From contig LSSL01001296.1 in assembly GCA_001953115.1 (NCBI GenBank), forward strand, positions 3,048-25,885: a stretch of DNA of 22,838 nucleotides, written 5' to 3'. Shown here piece by piece: positions 9,591 through 22,800 of this stretch. The stretch is from Smittium mucronatum (taxonomy: Eukaryota > Kickxellomycota > Harpellomycetes > Harpellales > Legeriomycetaceae). The notes under the pieces are model-generated. The model searched no databases, had not been told where the DNA came from, and saw only the letters and a program-made list of their open reading frames with translations. The translations under genes were made by a program, and so were the position numbers. The first letter of the stretch is position 1, and each line of letters begins with the position of its first letter.

Positions 9591-9620
9591 TTTTCTATTT
9601 TATTTTTATTTTTTATTGGT
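9577..9620 (+). repeat. T-rich microsatellite (TTTTTCTAT)n
   Basis: An imperfect tandem of TTTTTTCTAT and TTTTATTTTTAT units immediately after the tRNA-like repeat copy A. SINEs often carry simple-sequence 3' tails, which would suit that reading. Otherwise it is ordinary low-complexity sequence. Confidence 0.4.
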
Positions 9621-10175
9621 ATTTTAAATCATTTTTATTGAGTTATAAAATAATTCTGCGTAAAAAAAAAAGGCTTGGAAAATTTAATCATAAATCTTGT
9701 AAATTTGTATATAAACTCTTTTTTTGTAAACAGATTATATTTTTTTGATTTTTTTGAAAATCTACATTAGATTTGGTACGCTTTATATCACTTAATTTGA
9801 AATTAAAATATTACAACGGCACTTCGGTAAAAAATCGAAATAAAATAATCAATTTTTTTAGAAAATGAGAAAATTATTATTTCTTCTATTTTTCTTTATA
9901 ATTTTTTTTTTTTTTTTAGACTTCAAGAAAAAAAATATTAATTGGTTTCAAGGATTTTCTTGTTTTTTGTAATAGGAATTTTTTTTGATTATTTATGATA
10001 TTTTTTATAAAGAAATTAGAGGAAAACGACATTTTTTGAGATTTTCTTGCAATCAATTTCTTAAAAATCTGAGATGAATATAAATCAATTTTAAGTTTAT
10101 TTATGAAAAAAATAACGATATCTTTTTTAAAATTTTCCTATCTCAAATAAAATTACTAACACCTTCAAATAAATA

Positions 10176-10821
10176 AATTAATTAAGCCTAAGTAAGATTA
10201 TTATTTTTGATAAGCGAGTTTAAATATTCAATAAAGTATTATTTCTACCATTTTAATATATACTGGCATTTTTATGTTATCCATAATTATATATATTTCA
10301 ATTAAAAACAAATTTTTATCTCGAATTCACATCTTTTAACCAGCCTAGTTATAACAATCAGTAATTCTTTATATCATAAAATTTACCATAAATATGTCTG
10401 ATTTTTTCAGTTTTTTTTTTACCCGTTATATTTTAAACAAAGTAAAATAAACTTACATATATTTTTGAAAATAAATGGTTTTTTTTTAGAGATACGAATG
10501 TACGGAGAAATAAATCATGTTTTAATTTTTAGAGGTTTTTAATTAATGTCGTAATAATTATATATAATACTTATTATTAGCGATATTTTTTCACTATTTC
10601 TGCAATTTTATATAATTATGTTACTTGAATTACAACTATGAAGTAACATTGGACTCAAAAAAAATTAAAAATTAAAAAACTCATTGAAAAATAAATTCTA
10701 AATTTTTAACTTCTATTTATTTTTTTTGATTTTGAACCCCTTTTTAATTTATCTTTACTCTTCATAATTTTGAAAAAAAAAGGCCTCTATTCGCCTTTAA
10801 AAAATTATTTGAGTTTATTGT
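10176..10821 (+). repeat. 646-bp block duplicated across the gap, left copy
   Basis: Identical base for base to 11016-11661 (offset 840). The copy ends at the last base before the N run. Such end-to-end identity with no mismatch is what two overlapping contig ends give when a scaffolder fails to merge them. Contents are desert sequence with no gene; a small hairpin AAAGGC...GCCTTT lies at 10779-10798. Confidence 0.95.
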
Positions 10822-11015
10822 NNNNNNNNNNNNNNNNNNNNNNNNNNNNNNNNNNNNNNNNNNNNNNNNNNNNNNNNNNNNNNNNNNNNNNNNNNNNNNN
10901 NNNNNNNNNNNNNNNNNNNNNNNNNNNNNNNNNNNNNNNNNNNNNNNNNNNNNNNNNNNNNNNNNNNNNNNNNNNNNNNNNNNNNNNNNNNNNNNNNNNN
11001 NNNNNNNNNNNNNNN
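10822..11015. other. Scaffold gap (194 N)
   Basis: A run of unknown bases. Because identical sequence abuts both sides, the gap is probably spurious. Any open frame crossing it (for example plus-strand from 10770) is an artefact. Confidence 0.97.
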
Positions 11016-11661
11016 AATTAATTAAGCCTAAGTAAGATTATTATTTTTGATAAGCGAGTTTAAATATTCAATAAAGTATTATTTCTACCATTTTAATATA
11101 TACTGGCATTTTTATGTTATCCATAATTATATATATTTCAATTAAAAACAAATTTTTATCTCGAATTCACATCTTTTAACCAGCCTAGTTATAACAATCA
11201 GTAATTCTTTATATCATAAAATTTACCATAAATATGTCTGATTTTTTCAGTTTTTTTTTTACCCGTTATATTTTAAACAAAGTAAAATAAACTTACATAT
11301 ATTTTTGAAAATAAATGGTTTTTTTTTAGAGATACGAATGTACGGAGAAATAAATCATGTTTTAATTTTTAGAGGTTTTTAATTAATGTCGTAATAATTA
11401 TATATAATACTTATTATTAGCGATATTTTTTCACTATTTCTGCAATTTTATATAATTATGTTACTTGAATTACAACTATGAAGTAACATTGGACTCAAAA
11501 AAAATTAAAAATTAAAAAACTCATTGAAAAATAAATTCTAAATTTTTAACTTCTATTTATTTTTTTTGATTTTGAACCCCTTTTTAATTTATCTTTACTC
11601 TTCATAATTTTGAAAAAAAAAGGCCTCTATTCGCCTTTAAAAAATTATTTGAGTTTATTGT
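11016..11661 (+). repeat. 646-bp block duplicated across the gap, right copy
   Basis: The first base after the gap corresponds to 10176 and the block runs to 11661, the exact counterpart of the left contig's last base. Beyond 11661 unique sequence resumes. The matching hairpin copy is at 11619-11638. Confidence 0.95.
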
Positions 11662-12079
11662 CAGTTTGAAAAAAAAAAAGTTGAATAACTTTTCTAAAAT
11701 ATATTTTGATACAAAAAATATTATCAGAAGTTTTGTATATTTTTTATTTTTTATATAGATTTATATTATATAACTATTATAATGCAAAAAATCGTATTTT
11801 TCGATCTAATATAATGTTTTCAATGATTTTCTTTAAATTTTAAATGTGACACTCACTAATACTATTTTTATTGTAAAATCAATAATATATGGAAAAAAAT
11901 TTATAGGTAAAAAAAACATATATTATACTGATCTATTTATAAATAAAAAAATACATACTTCATAGCTTGTTATTTTTTTATAAGTTTTAAAATTTTATAA
12001 TGTATAGAAATATTTTATACTTTTAGAATTTTTTTCTTATCGTAGCACTAGACTTCTTCTGTTTAAAATCAAAAAAAAA

Positions 12080-12150
12080 ACTTTTCCTTTTCCAATGCCC
12101 AGTGGTTAAGGAGCCACTAGAGTGACAGGTGGGAGTGGGATGAATTTTTT
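12080..12150 (+). repeat. tRNA-like short repeat (SINE-like), copy B
   Basis: Contains TGCCCAGTGGTTAAGGAG (12096-12113), very close to the A-box region TGGCCGAGTGGTTAAGG of class II tRNAs (Ser/Leu). It is followed after about 22 bases by GGTGGGAGTGG, a poor B-box match (consensus GGTTCGANTCC), and then by T6. The A-B spacing is too short for a tRNA, so this is not a tRNA gene. It fits the head of an old tRNA-derived SINE. Confidence 0.42.
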
Positions 12151-15100
12151 CCCCTCTTATTTTATATTTATTATATTATTTTTTTCTAGTATCTAATTTT
12201 CATGAATAAATAACCTATAAAAAATATAAAAAATCCTTATCTTTTTTTATTATTTACATTTAAAATTTTCACTAATTAATTTTTTCTTCCCTAGATAATC
12301 TCTGTAAATAGAAAAACTCTCTTTAAAATGTTTTTTTTTGATAGTACCTTTCAAAATGATTAAAACTAAATAATGTTTTTAAAATAATGATTAAAACAAT
12401 GTGTTAATAATATTTTTTTGTCTAACATTTTAATTGAATAAATAAATCATTTTTTATGTAGATTGGAATATCAAATTTTGAAAAATTGACGTAATTTAAT
12501 GGTTAGTGGATCTCAATCATTAAATAGTATTAAAATAAACCTCAGGTATACTTTTTTTTTAAAAGATAAAATCATAGAATTATATTTATTTTCATAATTT
12601 CTTGTATGTTAATTCAGAATTTCGAAAAATAATTATTACTGCCAACTTCTATGACTATTCTGAAAAACAATAATATTTATTTTTTTATTCTATAACTATC
12701 ATTAAGTTCCAACCATTTTGAGACTTAATATTCAAAAATTGAAAAAAAATACAGCATTTCATAAAAATATGACCGATTTATTTAATACTGAAAATTATAT
12801 TGAATTAAAAATATTAATATAATAGAAAAGATAAATTGAAAAATCCAACTGAATTTTCGCATATTGAATTTTCAAGTTTTAGCATATAATTATATTTCAG
12901 GAAAATTTTGTCATCCAACTAATTTAGAAAAATAAAAACCAAATATTTATTTCATTTATAAAAAAAAATATGAGCGTCTAAACGATAATTTTTTAAATTC
13001 ATCTAAATTTAGCTTCTGAGAAAAAAAACCAATTTTTTAGCCATATTAAAAGAATTAAAAGTAAAGATAACCATAATAAAAAAAGACTATTTTTTAAAAA
13101 AATATGAACTAGTGAAAATCAACTTTTTAACTATATTACAATAAAGTGTATTATTTGAAAGGAAACGAAATTGTTAGATAAAAAATCGAAATATCTGGAT
13201 GCTGTTTTTTTTCGATTAAAAATAAATATAAATTAGGTAAAAATTTCTATGAATTCAGTATAAGTTATTAAATTAATAAAGGTTGAATTTCATATGATTA
13301 CAAGCACAAGCTCAATTAATTTATCATTTTCATAATTATAATCTGACTATTGGTGATGGAGGAGATGAAATCCATTTATTAATGGTTTTTTATGAAATGA
13401 AAACTTTGGATAATATTTAAATTACCACTATATATGCATTTATTTATTATAGATAAGCTTTTACTATATTTTTCAAGTTTTTTAAATAATATTCCACTTA
13501 ATAGAAAAATATTTGAAAAATTTCATCAAGATTATGTTTTTTTTCTAAAAGAATATTAAATAACTACTAGAATATTTTGTTTAAAGAGTTTATTTTTTTT
13601 AAAAATGCCAGATCACTATAAGACACTGATTAATTCGAAGATAACATATTTGATTTCAAAAATAATGATATAGATAAAAAGTTTAAAACAGGTAAAATAT
13701 AAAGTCAAAGTAAAAAAAAGGTTATAAGATAAGATCTATATTGATGTTTACCGCTATTTTTCCAAATTGAAGAAATTATAATCGAAAAATTAAATTTTTT
13801 TTAGAAAGGAAAAATTTCAAACATTATCCAACAGCAATTTAATTAAAAAGCGGATTTAAAAAAAAGGTAAAAATATTAATTCACTATAATATTAATACAT
13901 CAAAACAGAAAACTGAATCCAAAACTGAAATTACATATCTATCCCTATAAATTATTTCTTTTTATGTGTAGACCCTAAATTACATTAATTCGCCTCAAAA
14001 AATTTTCGATTTGTTTAATTGAACATAATTTTATCCCTTTTTTAAAAAAGGGATGCGTATAGTAAAAAGTTTTAAGTTAAAAAAAACGATATAAAGACGC
14101 TTTTGCAACGAATTTTGAATGAAAGATAAAAAAATATCGAAGAAAAAAATTGAAGAGGTTTATTTCTACAAAAAAAGCTTATTTTTTTTAGGAGAAATAG
14201 AAATTTCATACAAAAAAAGTTTTTGTAAGTTTTTTTCTTAAGATATTTTCAAATTGTAAATGTGGATATTTTTGATCTTTTTTTTAATATATTTTTTTGA
14301 TTTATGATTCAAATTTAGGGATCTGTATTATACAAAAAAAAATTAAATGGGTCATAAACCTTATAAGAACGCATGATAAATATTTAATAATAAGAAACAT
14401 TTCTCTTTTTATATAATCATAAAAAAAACCCCATCCAATTGGATAAATTTTTTGATATTTGAGATAAATTAATAAGATTTTAGTGTCCGGTAACTAAAAG
14501 AGACGTATTTTGGGGCTATAAATGTTTTTAAAGTACTAAATGCAACTTTATGGTTTGATTTATTAAGATTAATGTGAGTTAAATATGTTAACTTTATAAA
14601 AAAATTGTTAAAATTTGAACTTTTAGCTAAATTAAAGCTTATTAGTCATTTAATTAATAATTTAAACTTAAAACACAATAACCAAATATTTTTTATAAAT
14701 GAAATTTTATGAAATTTAAAAAAACTGATCTTTTATCATTTTTATTTAATTAAAATTTGTCCAAAAAAGCTGTTATGAATATTTTACTATGTTTTATGTT
14801 CTATTAAAAAAGTTAAATTGAGGTAAAATAAGAAATTATGGGAATTAAACTCAATTAAATATTAAGCTATAAATTAATAATTTTTTCTTTCTCTGAACTT
14901 GTTTTTTCTGATATTTTTACATTGGATCCAAAAAAAATCTCAATTTTTTTTATTTAGAATTATGACTTCACAAAATATTATTTTTTCGAACTTAGTAATT
15001 TGGTATTTTTATTTTTTTAAAAAAATTTATACAATTAATTTAACTTTTTTATTTCCAAATACTTGTTTCCCATTTGAAAATTTTTTTTATTTTCTAAAAA

Positions 15101-17034
15101 TATAAGTCAAATAGAAGAAAAATATTTTAAATATTCTGATAAGGATTTAGAATTAGGACTTTCTAGACAGTTTTATTAAAAATCGAATATAACTTATCTA
15201 AAATTTATTTTAAATTAAAGTTTGATAATCAACCAAATTCTTTTTTTTTTACAAAAAAAAAGAGTTATAGCTGTAAAATAAAGATTTTATGTTAACATTT
15301 TACCTTTGAAATACTAAAAATAATATATGAAATTTAATTTTAAGAAATGATATTCAAATTTAATCTATATTTATATTCCGTTAAAGGATCTGAAATGGAA
15401 AAAGAATATACTTGTTAACACCCCATAAAAACTTTTCATGAATAAGAAAATGCAGCTTTTTAATACCTAAAAATTTATCAATTATTTTTTTGTTAGCATT
15501 TACAAAAATTTCTTGAAAAATTTCTTAAATTAAATAATTATCAGAAAAGAAATGTGGAAATTATCTCTTTAATTCGCTTTAAAATTCTTTCGTGTGAATT
15601 ATTATGGATATATAATAATTTATTTATTTTTGTAATTTAATGCAATTTTTTTGGATAAATTTTATTAGTTATTTAGGTTTTCGATTTAAATAAGTTTTTT
15701 TAAAATAAAACTTCTAACATTTAAAAAAATGTGAAGATAAAATGAAATTATAATTAATATTTTTACTAAAAAAATGCGAGATAAAGTAATTGTAACTTCA
15801 ATATCAACTAAATTAATATTTTTTGTTTTTTTTTTGCTACTTTTGGTGCATAAAAATTAAATTTTTTTTTTGAATGAAACATAACTTAATTTAATACTTA
15901 TAAAAAAATTGTTATTCAAAAAACAAACCATTGATAATTAAAGCCGGAATTTTTTATATATTCTAAAAAATTTTAAAATTAATAATAAATAAATAAAAAT
16001 TGGTATATATTCATATTAGTGATCTTTCTTAAAAATAATTTTTAAGTTAAATACGAATATCAGAATATATTTATTCAGTTTATATTTAAATAAAAATATA
16101 AAAGGAAAATTTAGGGAAAATTTAATTGATAAATATTAAAATGAAATATTTTATTATTATTACTACTTAAATTAAAGCGAATGAAATTTTATAGAAACCA
16201 AAATTTTATACAGCATAATGTCAATATTTGTTTTATTCATATAAGTTATTATTTTTTAAAAAAAAATCCAGCTTAAATTATAATTTTAAGCATTATTTAA
16301 TTTTTTTCTATTAAAAACGGATTAAATTGATAATAATGCGTATTTTTATTAAAATATTCGTAATAAACAAATAATCAATCCAATTTAAGGACTAATTTTT
16401 TTAAATCTGATTATATGTGATAAAAAAATTGTTAAATTAAGAATTTTATTTGCAATAGAAACAAATTTCTCTATTTTAAAAAATACATATCGAAAAAAAA
16501 GAAAAAATCTTAGAAGATACAAAGATCTTTTATAATTTGAAAATACGGGGTTTAAAGTTATTATGTTATAAAACTGACATTTCCCCAAAAATATATAAAA
16601 AAAAATATAAAAAATCTGTATAAATTATTTAATCAAAAAAATATTAAATACAAATTACTTTAAAATGGTAAAAATGATAAAAAATGATTTAATTTTTATA
16701 ATTAATGGGTATTAATCTGATTATATACCCACTAAATAAAAAAAAATTACTCAATATGCTTAATATTCCAAAAAAATGTGATATGTAATTTATTTCATAG
16801 CATTTTTAATGTTAATATTTAGTTTTTTTTGAAAAAAAAAAAGCAATAGAAATCTTTTTTAGGAATTACTGGCACAAACTCAGATATTTGTTTTATTAAT
16901 AGATCATTTCCAATAATATTTTATAAATTGCTTTATATTAGAAAATTTTCACTTTTCATTTTTTTGAAATTAAGGGTAATATCGATTACAGATGTATTTT
17001 TATAGATAAAATATATAAATAACTTTCTGTTCAA
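12151..17034. other. AT desert, nothing supported
   Basis: Nearly 5 kb at roughly 15-20% GC with many A and T runs of 7-10. Stop-free stretches such as 14899-15105 (plus) and 16385-16588 (minus) start only at TTG and encode F/I/L/K/Y-rich translations typical of random AT-rich DNA. No repeat family, RNA gene or conserved motif was recognised. Confidence 0.6.
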
Positions 17035-17364
17035 TTAAAAAATATAAAATTGAAGAAAAAAACCTATTATTAAAACATTTAAATTTAAAATCAATAAGAA
17101 AAAAAATTTATAATCGTTTCTATATTTTTTTTTAAAATTAATAAAATTATAACAAAAATATATATACTTGATACATATTCTTTGTATTTGGAAGGATCTC
17201 ACAGGAATTACATAGCTAAAAATTGTCATGAGTTTGAGTAAATATGCCATGAAAGTATTACTGTTAAGTAGATAGTTTAAAATCAAAGCTGTCCAAAACA
17301 AATAAATTTCCATTAGAAGAAAGTGACATGGAAAGAAGACTTTTTTTAGATTTTCTTCCTTCAT
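17035..17364 (-). CDS. Candidate exon or gene relic, hydrophobic product, unknown
   Basis: A true ATG (17362-17364) opens 109 codons, the longest ATG-started frame of the desert. The first 65 codons or so (17364-17165) are at about 29% GC, against about 12% just downstream (17041-17100), so only that half may be coding. A donor-like CAA|GTATAT near 17165 and an ATATAG acceptor near 17125 would let the exon stop there. The translation is rich in Leu, Phe and Ile with likely membrane helices (about residues 12-52). AT-rich random DNA gives similar composition, and no motif is recognised. Another coding-like patch lies upstream on the same strand (about 17600-17510). It could be a real small gene, a decayed one, or chance. 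Confidence 0.28.
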   Translation of the reverse strand: MKEENLKKVFFPCHFLLMEIYLFWTALILNYLLNSNTFMAYLLKLMTIFSYVIPVRSFQIQRICIKYIYFCYNFINFKKKYRNDYKFFFLLILNLNVLIIGFFLQFYIF

Positions 17365-17604
17365 TTTTAACTCAATATTCCAATATAATTGGTAAAAATA
17401 TTGCGAAACTCGATTATTTTTTCTGCTTTAATAAGTAAATCAAGGTTGGGAACTCATTGAACAATAAAATAAAAAAAATCTTGATTATACCTTTAAATGA
17501 TTCATCTTATCCTAAAAATGGCATTTTTTAAAGGGGTATAGACCCAAAAGGATAGAATCTCATTTACGGCTATAATCTTTAAAGCGATCCATTTAATAAT
17601 GCGA

Positions 17605-20600
17605 TTTTATTTTTTTTAAAAAAATATTATGTGACCAAACTTTAAATTTTTCTGGAATATGTTTATTAAAAAAATAATTGAGCTCAAAGAAGCCTTATTA
17701 ACTTATTATAAAGAAACAATTTTATATTAAATTATCACTGTTTTAAGGGGTTTCCATAGAAGCAAAATAAGAATCGCTTTTTAAAACGTCTTATCAGATA
17801 TATTATTCACTTGCATAGTTAAAAATAAAATTTTAATATCCCAACCTCTCCAATAATTTCTTTTGGGCGAATATTCTATTCAAAAAATTTAAAAAGCCAG
17901 TTCATTGATATAAGATCTAGAAAATAAATTTTATAAAAAAAATTTATAAAATATTTTTAATTATTATACTTGATGGTAGTTTTAAAAAAATCAATGCTTG
18001 AGGCCCTAAGTTTTTTTTAAAAAAGTATTTTGTAAAAAATTAGTAAATATTATACCTGATTACAAATCGCCTAAAAGACTTATTCGCATAAAAAATTTGT
18101 TGTTTTAAAAAAAAAATTCCGATCAAAAGCTCAAGTTTAAAAAAAATTGATTAAAATATTTGGTAAAAAAATATACTACTTTATAAAAATAAAAATTTAT
18201 ACCTTCTGCTCATAAAAAATAATTAAAAATGATAAAACATAATTTAAAATTAAATATATATAAGAAATACAAGCAATAAAAGAAACAGGAAAAATAAAAA
18301 TAACTAAAAAAAACGTACAAAATATCTTATAAATCAATTAAAAAATTGAATATAAAAATTAAAAAATCTCTTTATTTCAATGCATGCTGAGACTGTCTAT
18401 TTTAAAGTTAATTATTTGAAGGATTTTTTTTTTCATATTTTTCCTTGTTAAAATTAAAAGGAAGAAAAGAAAAGTTTAGTAAAGGAAAATTTTTAAAATC
18501 AAATAAGTAAAAATAAGTCATAAATAATATTCAAATCTTAATAGAAAAATTATTAACTAAAAATATATTTTAAAAATATTTAGTGTAGGTATCAATTTCT
18601 TTAATTGAACCAAAGATGTTTTTAATTGGTTTTGTGGGCTTCGGGGCATAAATTTGAAGAATAATTTAAATAAAAAAAATAAATTAAAAAATAAATAAAT
18701 TGTTTTTCAGAAATAAAAAAGTTGAAATCCCATAAAATTAAAAATTAAAAATTTACACATCTATATAAGGAAAGGACTAATCTAGAAAAGAAAAAAAAAA
18801 TCACATTTTACAGATACATAGAAGAATTTTAGCTGAAATAAAAATAATTATTAATCTCTCAAAGAATCTCTTAAGAAAAACCAATAATATTAAACACTGA
18901 AAAAACCAAAAAAAAATTATCAGAAAAAACCATTGTTAAAAATGAGAGGAATTATTACAGTATTGGAAATTGAATATAGGAATTTAACAGTAATAAATCA
19001 ATTGAGTTTTATTTAAATAGTGTCTTTTTAATATTTGGCTAAAAAAATTCTACTTATTTTTTTTAGATATTTGATTAAAAATAAAATTACCATAATGTAT
19101 TTTTCGGCATAGATAACTTCCAAAAAAAACAATTTTTAAACAAGGAATAGTTTATTATGGAATTTGAAATATTGAATATCGATGCCAAAATTTTTTTATG
19201 ATGACTCAAATTTTCTATATTTTATAGAATTTCCTAATAAAATTTTATATTATTGAGCCGACCTTTATAAAAAAATAAAAATTGGTTTTTTAGTTAATTT
19301 TGAATTTTATGCTAGAAAATATATAATTAAATTGCATTTTTTTATTTTGGTGACTTCTCAGCAGTATAAAAAAGCTATTGGGAAAAAAATGTAATTATTG
19401 ATCTCCATAATTGTGTTTTATGCAGTATAAACTGATATTCTTTAGGAGAAAATGGTTATAAAAGCTGTGAAAAATATGAAATTATTTTTATTTATCATGA
19501 ATTCTCTATAAAAAAAGTGATTTTTTTATTCTTAAAAGTTAAAAATCTAGAACATAACAATGATATCAATCAAAAAAATTACTCTATAATAAAAAAACCA
19601 AAATTTTTTTTGAAAAAGGATATATTTGATTTAAAAAAAGTTTGAGGTTCTGACACGAAATTTTTATCCCATAAAAAAAATCATTCAACAGTATACTTTT
19701 TTTCAAATTTAAATAAAATTGCTTATGCACATATTTATTCAAAAAAGTTGACGTTAAATGGCAAATATCAGTCTTATTTTAAATATTAAAATATAAATAT
19801 AGGATTTTTAGATATAATTTTGTTGGAGAAAGAAGAATAAATTTTTTTACCTGAAAAATAATTATTTTATTGGATATAAGACAACCAAAGCTTTTTTTAA
19901 TTAATTTAAAATATTTTATGGTAAAAAAAAAGACGCTATAATCGCTTTTTTACTGATTTTAATATAAAAAGTTCATTTTTACTATGAATTTTTTATTTTT
20001 ATTTTTTGGAATTTATAATACTGGAAGAAAATTTTATTTCAATTCTTTGTATAAAACAAAAATACTTAATTTTTAAATAAAAAAAAAAAGGAAAAATTAT
20101 CAATTGTTTAAATTTCTAAATCAATGACTGTAGAAGTATTTTTTTTTGCTTTTATTATTAACTCTAAACTAATTTAAAAGAAATCTTAAATATTTTTATA
20201 CGTTTTAATTTAAATATATATATAAAAAAAAACATGAAAAACAGAAAAAATATATATTATAATTATTCTATATTATTAAATATAGTAAAAAAATTTAATA
20301 TTTAATGAGATTAAATTTGAAGCTTTTTAAAAGGGCTGATATAAAACTGTTAATCTTTCACAGTTTTTCAAATTATTAAAAAATCCTTGGCCTTTGCGCA
20401 ATTTTTTGTTTTGTTTGAAAAGACTTAAATATAAATTTTACATTTAACTGGCTAAAGAAAGTTCTAATTTTTTTTTTTTTGGATGTTTAAGCTTAAATTC
20501 GTTAATAATATAAGAAAATAAAAATTTAGCAGTGTATGATAATGCGTGTTGAAAATATGGATTCAGAAATATTTAATAAAATTTTTTATGTGTTAATTTA

Positions 20601-22775
20601 TGCAGAAGGTGTTATTATTAATAATATTCATGGTTTAAAGCGAATTCAAAACACAATTATACTAAATTTTAACTAAGGTGGAAGAAAATATATACTTTAA
20701 TGAACAAATAATTTTGTAAGGTGTTTATTCTTCTGCATTCTCGCAGTTTAAAAAAAAAGATCTCTATAAAATTTAAAAAAATCCTTATTAAGTGGATATT
20801 ACATTTTAACTATTTCACTATCGATTTAAAGAGGGAAAAATATTATTTATGGACTTTTTTTGGTAAATTTTTTAAAAATTTAGAGTAGAAAAAAATTACG
20901 TCACTCAGGTATAAAAAAGAAAAAAAAAAGAATTTAATCCAAAAAGCCCATCTATAATCCTATAAATATTTAAACCTTAAAATATATGTATTAAATATTT
21001 CAGAAAAATTCTGTCATATTTTAAAAAAAAAATTTCTTCAATACTCAAAAAAAAATTGATTTAATTAAAATCATTAATTTTCAAAAAATCCGATAAATGA
21101 TCAAAGCTGAGGGATAATAATAGAATTAAAGAGTTATATTCAGAAAATCTGATTTTTTTAACTCAAATTTATCAAAAACCGATAAATTTGGAGAAATGAC
21201 ATATAAAATAAGACTAAATTTTATTATATTATATGAGAATGATAAAAATTTTGGCGTGAATTTTTGCAAATTCGATAATATTTTTTCATAAGTAGGTATA
21301 TTACAAAATACAGATATTGGATTTACCCAATAACATTTATGTAGTTATCAAACGTTTTTAGTGAATTTTTTTCGACCAATATTGGTTTTTCGTAAAAGGG
21401 GAAATTTTTTCAACCCTTTTTTATGCGATTTATTTATATTTTCGAATTTAATTGACCGATATAATTTCTTGTAAGGCCTATATTAATTTATTTAACCAAA
21501 AAAACTTCTTGCAATATGTGGGCTAATCTAAATAAACATATAGTGGTCTGCAGTTTAATAATTTTTATTTTTAAATTTCAAATTCGTAATATTAATATTT
21601 AAAGATTTTCTTGTAAATATTAAACAAAAATTTAGTTGATTTTATGATCATTAAATGAACCCATAATAAACAGAAATGTTTTTTGCAATTTTATAAACCT
21701 TTTAGAAAACAAGTTCCAGGTATTTAAATGATAACATCACCTACAATATTTTTATTTAAATTATAAAAATAAAATGAAGCTGTAATAGCAGAAAATAATA
21801 TCTACCTAATTTACCCAAATGTCATATTTTTAAATAAATATTACATTATTTTTATTAGACTGTCAGATATTACACACCAATTAGATTAAATTGGTATTAT
21901 ATTTTTTATTTGAAAATTAAAATGGGTTTAAAGAGCTAATTTTAATTTTAGCTATAACTCTTACTTTTTGGATAAGTTTGGTAGAGTTTTACCTTTAAAA
22001 AAATTTCTTAAAATGTTATATATTTCGCATATTGTAAATTTTAGCCACTTATAACCAAAATATTTGAGTGAAAAAAAAGTGTACATATCTTGTTTTTTTT
22101 AAAAAAAAAATTATTGTAATCGCTGCTAAAAATGCTTTCATTTTTCTTAAATAATACGTAATGTGAGGATGATCTGAAATTTTTTAATTAAATCCTAGTA
22201 AAAATATAAAAAAAAGTCTCTATATTATCGAGTTTAACCCAAACTAAAAATTTCATTTTATCATTTCCCATAAAATCTTCTGTGGATCTCACGTAAATAT
22301 GAATTCATTTTGTGCTATTTTTACATTAAATTTTTTTTTTTAGATAAAACTATTTTCCAAAATTGAGGAGTAACTATATTTGTTTTTTACTCCTTTGGTT
22401 TATTAATTATTTATTATGTACTAATATCTTTTTTTGGGCTATATCTAGGTCTCCTAATATTATTACAAGTAATAGACTGCATTTTTACCATTAAATTCAA
22501 CCAAATTTATCTATAAAAAAAAATTAGAATGTTTTCGTTGTTTTATGTAATGGTTACTAATGTCACAGAAATATAACTGTAAAAATATGTCCACCAGTTT
22601 GCAATCCGAAAATTTTTGTTTCAAACTTTTTTTTAGATAAATTTTCTAATTGAATTATTTATTTATTATATATCTCTGTATGATATAAAATAGATTTATA
22701 TTATATATTTTAAGAATATTAATTTAAAATATAAATGATTTTTAATTTTCGATAATTTTTAAAAGAAAAAAATAT
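17605..22775. other. AT desert, nothing supported
   Basis: About 5.2 kb of very low GC. A stretch near 18200-18960 is biased toward A over T on the plus strand. A small GC bump lies at about 18625-18655. No ORF, RNA gene or defined repeat is supported. Confidence 0.6.
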
Positions 22776-22779
22776 AATT

Positions 22780-22800
22780 GGTTAGTTTAGTTTAGTTTAA
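22780..22800 (+). repeat. (TTTAG)n microsatellite
   Basis: About three and a half units of TTTAG near the window end. It resembles telomere-type repeats only loosely (TTTAGGG or TTAGG have more G) and is too short to be a telomere. Confidence 0.6.

Noticed and set aside
10770..11021. Open frame on the plus strand across the N run
   Set aside because: It is made almost wholly of unknown bases, and the flanking block is duplicated by assembly.
14899..15105. 68-codon plus-strand frame
   Set aside because: TTG start, desert-level GC and F/I/L-rich random-like composition.
16385..16588. 67-codon minus-strand frame
   Set aside because: TTG start and composition of the surrounding desert.
22780..22800. 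TTTAG repeats as a telomere
   Set aside because: Only about 3.5 units, lacking the G content of known telomere repeats.
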